Below, one piece after another: positions 6,760 to 10,063 of a DNA stretch of 10,063 bases. Every line of letters starts with the position of its first letter. Within the stretch, counting starts at the first letter, position 1. Under the pieces are notes generated by a model that did no database searches, was not told where the DNA came from, and was given only the letters and a program-made list of their open reading frames with translations. This DNA is from Thermoleophilaceae bacterium (GTDB lineage Bacteria > Actinomycetota > Thermoleophilia > Solirubrobacterales > Thermoleophilaceae), in NCBI GenBank assembly GCA_013812005.1, contig JACCUE010000103.1, positions 1 through 10,063 on the forward strand, read 5' to 3'. Made by a program: the position numbers and the translations under genes.

Positions 6760-7499
6760 GCTCCACCTCTCTCGCGGCCCTCGAGCGGCGGGTCGAGTCG
6801 TGCCGGCGCTGCCCCCGCCTCGTGGAGTGGCGTGAGCGGGTGGCCGTGGAGAAGCGGGCTGCGTTCCGCGGCGAGGAGTACTGGGGTCGCCCGGTCGGCG
6901 GGTTCGGAGATCCGGCAGCCCGCGTCTATGTGCTCGGCCTGGCGCCTGCGGCACATGGAGCCAACCGCACCGGGCGGGTCTTCACCGGCGATCGTTCCGG
7001 CGACTGGCTGTTCGCCTCCATGCACCGGACCGGCTTCGCCAACCAGCCCGAGTCGCTCCACCGAGGCGACGACCTCCGTCTCCGCGACGCGTTTGTCGCC
7101 GCGGCGGTGCGCTGCGCACCGCCGGCCAACAAGCCGCTGCCCTCCGAGCGCGAGAACTGCCTGCCCTACGCCCTGGAGGAGCTGGCGCTGATGCCCCAGG
7201 TGAGGGTGATCCTCTGCCTGGGCGGTTTTGCCTGGGGTGCCGCGCTGCGCGTGACCGACTCGGTCGTGCGCCCGCGGCCACGCTTCGGCCATCTGGCGGA
7301 GCACGGGCAGGAGAGCGGCCGCGTGCTGCTCGGCTGCTACCACCCCAGCCAGCAGAACACGTTCACCGGTCGCCTCACCGAGGAGATGACCGACGCCGTC
7401 TTCACACGGGCCCGCGAGCTCGCGGGCTCGCCTAGTCCCTCTGCTTCTTCTCGTCCTTGCCCTTCACGTCGTCGTCCAGCTCCTTGCCCTCCTTCTTGA
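6756..7499 (+). CDS. udgB: Uracil-DNA glycosylase, family 5 (UDGb)
   Basis: Removes uracil and probably other deaminated bases from DNA as the first step of base excision repair. It has 247 residues; family members are usually a little over 200. Motif A, GLAPAAHGANRTGRVFTGD, has the non-polar APA in place of a catalytic Asp or Asn, as in family 5, and the second active-site motif is HPSQQNTFTGRLT. Four cysteines in the right places for the iron-sulphur cluster are visible: CRRC near residues 16-19 and the pair in RCAPPANKPLPSERENC. The TTG start overlaps the permease TGA (TTGA), so coupled translation is likely. The last 20 or so residues (Ser/Pro/Arg-rich) read antisense through the lipoprotein gene on the other strand and probably add nothing to function. 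Confidence 0.9.
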   Translation: MSSTSLAALERRVESCRRCPRLVEWRERVAVEKRAAFRGEEYWGRPVGGFGDPAARVYVLGLAPAAHGANRTGRVFTGDRSGDWLFASMHRTGFANQPESLHRGDDLRLRDAFVAAAVRCAPPANKPLPSERENCLPYALEELALMPQVRVILCLGGFAWGAALRVTDSVVRPRPRFGHLAEHGQESGRVLLGCYHPSQQNTFTGRLTEEMTDAVFTRARELAGSPSPSASSRPCPSRRRPAPCPPS

Positions 7500-7638
7500 T
7501 CTTCTTGGCCCCCTTCTTGGCGCCCTTCTCGACGTCCTCGGATACGCCCTTGTCGTCGTCGTCCCCGCATGCGGGCAAGGCGAACGCGACAGCCAACGCG
7601 ACGATCGCGGCGGCCAGGCGGTTGCGCAAGATGTCCAT
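7432..7638 (-). CDS. Small charged lipoprotein of unknown function
   Basis: A 68-residue protein beginning MDILRNRLAAAIVALAVAFA with the lipobox LPAC at residues 21-24, so it should be lipid-anchored outside the membrane after cleavage before Cys24. The mature part is a short, very polar tail: GDDDDKG followed by alternating Lys- and Asp/Glu-rich stretches (EKGAKKGAKKIKKEGK, then KGKDEKK). No known domain is apparent and I give no function. ATG 7638 is preceded by GGAAGGG (7650-7644 on the minus strand) at a five-base spacing, a good ribosome site; an in-frame start at 7662 is less likely. It follows the SGNH hydrolase gene by 33 bases, and its 3' end overlaps the 3' end of the glycosylase gene by 68 bases. 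Confidence 0.72.
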   Translation of the reverse strand: MDILRNRLAAAIVALAVAFALPACGDDDDKGVSEDVEKGAKKGAKKIKKEGKELDDDVKGKDEKKQRD

Positions 7639-7671
7639 GTGATCCCTTCCTCTCGGTTGCACGGGGAGAGG

Positions 7672-8406
7672 CTAAGGGAATTCGACCACGTCCGCCAGGC
7701 GGCGGTAGCCGTCCACGGACGGATGATCTCCGTCGATCGTCCACTCCGCCTTCATGCTCCCGGGCGCCTGCGGATCCTCGAGCTGTCCATACCAGGGGAA
7801 GACCGGCACGCCCTCGTCGGCTCCGATGTCCGCGATCAGCTTGTTGAGGCGCCGTATCCGGGGCGCGGCTGCCGGGCCGCCGTTGTTCCACGGAAGCACC
7901 TCCACGAGCGCCACCCGCAGCCCCTGTCTCTTCCCGCGGGTCACCATGGCGCGCAGGTTTCGCGCCGCGGTCCTCACCCGGCGCATCTGGGCGATGTCAT
8001 TGATCCCTCCCTGCACGATCAGCACGTCCGCGCCCTCGGCGCAGCCATCGAGGCGTATCGCGATCTCGTCCGTGCGCTCGCCGAACACGCCGCAGTTGCG
8101 AAACCGCGCCTCGGGCATCCGCCGCTGCACCCAGTACTCGTACCGGCTGGTGGGGTCGGCCGCCGGGCCGATCTGAGCGCGCACTGCGGGGTCGGGGTCC
8201 CAGAGCGGTGACCCCGCGGTGATGGAGTCCCCGAGGGCGGCCACCACCGTTTCGCCCACGCTTGGCGGCGGTTCGGCGGGGCTGGTCCTCTCTGCGCCGA
8301 GCCGGGCCTCGTTCGGGGTCGGCTCGCCACCGCCACAGCCCGCGGGCAGAGCGAACAGCAGGCACGCCGTGCCGAAAGCCACCGGGGTGAATCGAGATCT
8401 GCGCAC
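7672..8406 (-). CDS. SGNH/GDSL-type esterase or lipase, predicted lipoprotein
   Basis: A 244-residue serine hydrolase of the SGNH superfamily, probably a deacylase or esterase acting outside the membrane; its substrate is unknown. The N-terminus (MRRSRFTPVAFGTACLLFALPAGC) is a signal peptide with a slightly atypical lipobox ending at Cys24. Block I is ALGDSIT with nucleophile Ser61, block II Gly109 lies in GVFGERTDEI, block III is GGINDI with Asn136, and block V is DGDHPSVDGY with Asp225 and His228. A Pro-rich linker separates the lipid anchor from the catalytic domain. The GTG start directly abuts a run of six G bases; a better ribosome site (GAGGTG) and an ATG at 8417 lie just upstream but in another frame. 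It is flanked by two other lipoprotein genes at 33 and 35 bases. Confidence 0.88.
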   Translation of the reverse strand: MRRSRFTPVAFGTACLLFALPAGCGGGEPTPNEARLGAERTSPAEPPPSVGETVVAALGDSITAGSPLWDPDPAVRAQIGPAADPTSRYEYWVQRRMPEARFRNCGVFGERTDEIAIRLDGCAEGADVLIVQGGINDIAQMRRVRTAARNLRAMVTRGKRQGLRVALVEVLPWNNGGPAAAPRIRRLNKLIADIGADEGVPVFPWYGQLEDPQAPGSMKAEWTIDGDHPSVDGYRRLADVVEFP

Positions 8407-8441
8407 CCCCCGAACATAGTTTGCACCTCGGTAGCCACCCG

Positions 8442-8873
8442 TCAGCGCCTCTGCACGAACACCTCCGTCGCCTCGATCTGCCGCTGGCCGTAGGAACCCG
8501 TGAAGACAGGGCCGGCGGCGCTCAGGCGGGCGCCGGGGCCCGGCAGCGGCTCCGGCCGCAGATCCCGGCGCACGTCGACCACCGTGATCCCGGGGGCGGT
8601 CACGCCCTCCCTGCTCGCCAGCACGAAATGAGCGTCTCCGTCACCGTCAGAATCCACCCGCTCGACGAACACGATCCGCCCGCGGGTCGCCCGGCAGTTG
8701 GCCGACTCCGGCGGGCAGGATGCGCGGCGTAGCGGCGTCGGAGGGCGCTCTCGAGCCGCGCGCTCGGCCGCCCCGACCGGCGCAGGAACCGTCCGCGCCC
8801 TGACCTCATCGTCTCCACCGCAGCCGGCAAGCGCGGCAGCGACAAGTGCCGTGAAGAGCGCAATCCATCTCAC
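8442..8873 (-). CDS. Lipoprotein of unknown function
   Basis: A 143-residue protein whose first 20 residues (MRWIALFTALVAAALAGCGG) form a lipoprotein signal with lipobox LAGC, so it should be anchored outside the membrane. A Pro/Arg-rich linker follows (about 30-50), then CPPESANC, and a folded part with strands such as GRIVFVERVDSDGDGDAHFVLAS, GITVVDVRR and RQIEATEVFV. The DSDGDGD stretch followed by HFVLAS recalls proteins with small beta-barrels handling extracellular ligands, but I do not recognise the family. The frame is open far upstream, but a longer protein would bury the signal peptide; GTG 8873 is therefore the likely start, though no clear ribosome site precedes it. It is first in a run of three lipoprotein genes. 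Confidence 0.75.
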   Translation of the reverse strand: MRWIALFTALVAAALAGCGGDDEVRARTVPAPVGAAERAARERPPTPLRRASCPPESANCRATRGRIVFVERVDSDGDGDAHFVLASREGVTAPGITVVDVRRDLRPEPLPGPGARLSAAGPVFTGSYGQRQIEATEVFVQRR

Positions 8874-9122
8874 GCCCGGCAGGCTAGGCGACCAAGCGGC
8901 AGCCTTCCGCTCCGTCCCAGCCCGTCCCCGTCCGGAGAGTCTTCCCAGGGACCGATGGTGTGCGGGACACTGCGGTGTTTGAGCAAACGGTTTGCACCCC
9001 GTGCAAGGGGTTTGTCGCCCGGGAAAGTCCCGCGACCAAACACCCCAGCGTCCTCGAAAGAAGCTCCGCGCGGCGGGGGGATCATAGACCGCCACCCGCG
9101 ACCGTTTACGCTCAAAGTCCGC
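8874..9122. other. Structured intergenic region between divergent genes
   Basis: These 249 bases separate the divergent lipoprotein and helicase genes and should hold both promoters, though I cannot point to a clear -35/-10 pair. Between 8957 and 9046 there is dense inverted-repeat structure. GGTGTTTG (8974-8981) can pair with CAAACACC (9037-9044), enclosing a hairpin TTGCAC-CCC-GTGCAA (8992-9006) and a second hairpin TCGC/GCGA with GGGA/TCCC (9015-9035). The pattern GTTTG or CAAAC occurs five times. It may be a non-coding RNA, a leader RNA or a set of operators; no riboswitch class that I know matches. Confidence 0.55.
8983..8995. promoter_or_regulatory. 13-base palindrome, candidate operator
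   Basis: GCAAAC, a central G, then GTTTGC form a perfect palindrome, typical in size of a site bound by a dimeric repressor. It overlaps the larger inverted-repeat structure, so it may be part of an RNA fold instead. It lies 110 bases before the proposed llipoprotein-side start (8873) and about 128 bases before the helicase start (9123). Confidence 0.4.
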
Positions 9123-10063
9123 GTGACAGCAGATCCTCTTGCTTCGTTCACCCCGCAGGTCCGTGACTGGTTTCGGCGCTCCTTCGCTGAGCCCACCGCC
9201 GCGCAGAACCAGGCCTGGCCGGCCATCGCGGGCGGCGAACACGTGCTCGTGTCCGCACCGACGGGCTCGGGCAAGACGCTCGCCGCCTTCCTCTGGGGGC
9301 TCGACCGCCTGGTCGCCCAGCCCACCTCGGAGAGTGACAAGCGCACCCGGCTCGTCTACGTCTCACCGCTGAAGGCGCTCTCCTATGACGTCGAGAAGAA
9401 CCTGCGCGCGCCGCTGAAGGGCATCGGCGGCGCCATCACCGTCGCCATCCGCACGGGTGACACGCCCCAGAAGGAGCGCCAGGCGATGCTGTGCCACCCC
9501 CCGGACGTGCTGATCACCACACCGGAGTCGCTCTACCTGATGCTCACCTCGAAGGCGCGGGAGATGCTGGCGGGCGTGGAGTGGGCGATCATCGACGAGA
9601 TCCACGCGGTGGCCCGCACCAAGCGTGGCGCGCACCTTGCGCTCACCCTCGAGCGCCTCCAGCACACCTCCGAGCACGAGGTGCAGCGGATCGGCCTGTC
9701 TGCCACCCAGCGCCCGCTCGAGGAGGTCGGGCGGTTTCTGGTCGGCGCCGGGCGCCACTGCCGAATCGTTGACACTGGCGTGTGCAAGCCGCTCGACCTG
9801 CAGATCCGCGTGCCCGTCGAGGACATGCGCGAGCCCGGTCAACACGACGTGACCGACCCGACCGTGGGCAGCATGGGCACGGCCGGAGGCGGCGGTGACC
9901 TGGTGGGGATGGGCGCTGGGGAGTCCGACGCCGCCACCCGACGATCGATCTGGCCGGCGATCTACCCGGAGCTGCTCGAGCTGGTGCGCGAGCACCGCTC
10001 CACGATCATCTTCGTGAACGCCCGCCGCGCAGCCGAGCGGCTCGCCATGCGCCTGAACGAGCT
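9123..10063 (+). CDS. lhr: Lhr-type superfamily 2 DNA helicase, N-terminal part (runs off the window)
   Basis: An ATP-driven 3'-to-5' helicase of the Lhr group, implicated in DNA repair in actinobacteria. The first 313 residues are present; full Lhr proteins are several times longer. Visible motifs are PTAAQ (24-28), Walker A APTGSGKT (45-52), motif Ia VSPLKAL (80-86), Ib TTPESL (132-137), the DEIH box (158-161), motif III LSAT (192-195) within GLSATQRPLEEVGRFLVG, and motif IV IIFVNARRAAERLAMRLN near the right edge. The GLSATQRP and SPLKALSYD forms are characteristic of Lhr. A Gly-rich stretch at about 245-275 is probably a flexible loop before the second RecA domain. The GTG start gives MTADPLASFTPQVRDWF, the usual N-terminus; no ribosome site is evident upstream. 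Confidence 0.92.
   Translation, partial: MTADPLASFTPQVRDWFRRSFAEPTAAQNQAWPAIAGGEHVLVSAPTGSGKTLAAFLWGLDRLVAQPTSESDKRTRLVYVSPLKALSYDVEKNLRAPLKGIGGAITVAIRTGDTPQKERQAMLCHPPDVLITTPESLYLMLTSKAREMLAGVEWAIIDEIHAVARTKRGAHLALTLERLQHTSEHEVQRIGLSATQRPLEEVGRFLVGAGRHCRIVDTGVCKPLDLQIRVPVEDMREPGQHDVTDPTVGSMGTAGGGGDLVGMGAGESDAATRRSIWPAIYPELLELVREHRSTIIFVNARRAAERLAMRLNE

Noticed and set aside
7997..8438. Minus-strand frame starting near 8438 with a good ribosome site at ATG 8417
   Set aside because: Its product lacks any family features, whereas the overlapping frame has the full set of SGNH blocks. The ribosome site is kept as a finding about the start region only.
8957..9046. tRNA or CRISPR repeat in the structured intergenic region
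   Set aside because: No cloverleaf with a T-loop GTTCGA-type sequence fits, and the inverted repeats are not arranged as evenly spaced direct repeats with spacers.
8874..9242. Extension of the 143-residue lipoprotein frame to 9242
   Set aside because: It would bury a clear lipoprotein signal peptide and overlap the start of the helicase gene; the added sequence covers the repeat-rich intergenic region.

Overview
The window is a gene-dense, high-GC stretch with many GTG and TTG starts, overlapping gene ends (ATGA, TGATG, TTGA) and lipobox-bearing secreted proteins. This points to a high-GC Gram-positive of the Actinomycetota. A deep-branching lineage such as Thermoleophilia is my guess from general gene style and is not demonstrated. 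I see no mobile element, CRISPR array, tRNA or rRNA.

Left part, plus strand (1-1752): the tail of a WYL-domain regulator, a PPOX/F420-type flavin-fold protein, and a long-form glucose-1-phosphate thymidylyltransferase (RmlA). The rmlA reading frame has no ATG, GTG or TTG that retains its nucleotide-binding signature. The N-terminus that fits the family begins at an ATT codon at 688, overlapping the stop codon of the preceding gene.

Middle (1805-5172): a secreted GH43-type glycoside hydrolase on the minus strand sits between rmlA and the plus-strand pair rmlD-rmlB. RmlA, RmlB and RmlD are three of the four enzymes making dTDP-L-rhamnose from glucose-1-phosphate; RmlC is not in the window. Next in the same direction (5183-7499) come an ABC transporter ATPase and permease of the YadG/YadH kind and a family 5 uracil-DNA glycosylase, all with overlapping or nearly touching ends, so probably one transcript from rmlD onward. 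The permease has an odd 84-base N-terminal segment carrying a perfect 19-base palindrome.

Right part: three consecutive minus-strand genes (8873 down to 7432) each encode a predicted lipoprotein: an unrecognised 143-residue protein, an SGNH/GDSL hydrolase, and a small highly charged protein whose gene end overlaps the glycosylase gene tail to tail. A 249-base non-coding region follows, with a striking cluster of GTTTG/CAAAC inverted repeats that could fold as a three-way junction. The window ends inside a plus-strand Lhr-type superfamily 2 helicase gene.

The most interesting leads are the structured intergenic region at 8957-9046, the ATT start of rmlA, and the palindrome-bearing insertion in the ABC permease. 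I found no convincing new multi-gene defence or biosynthetic system.
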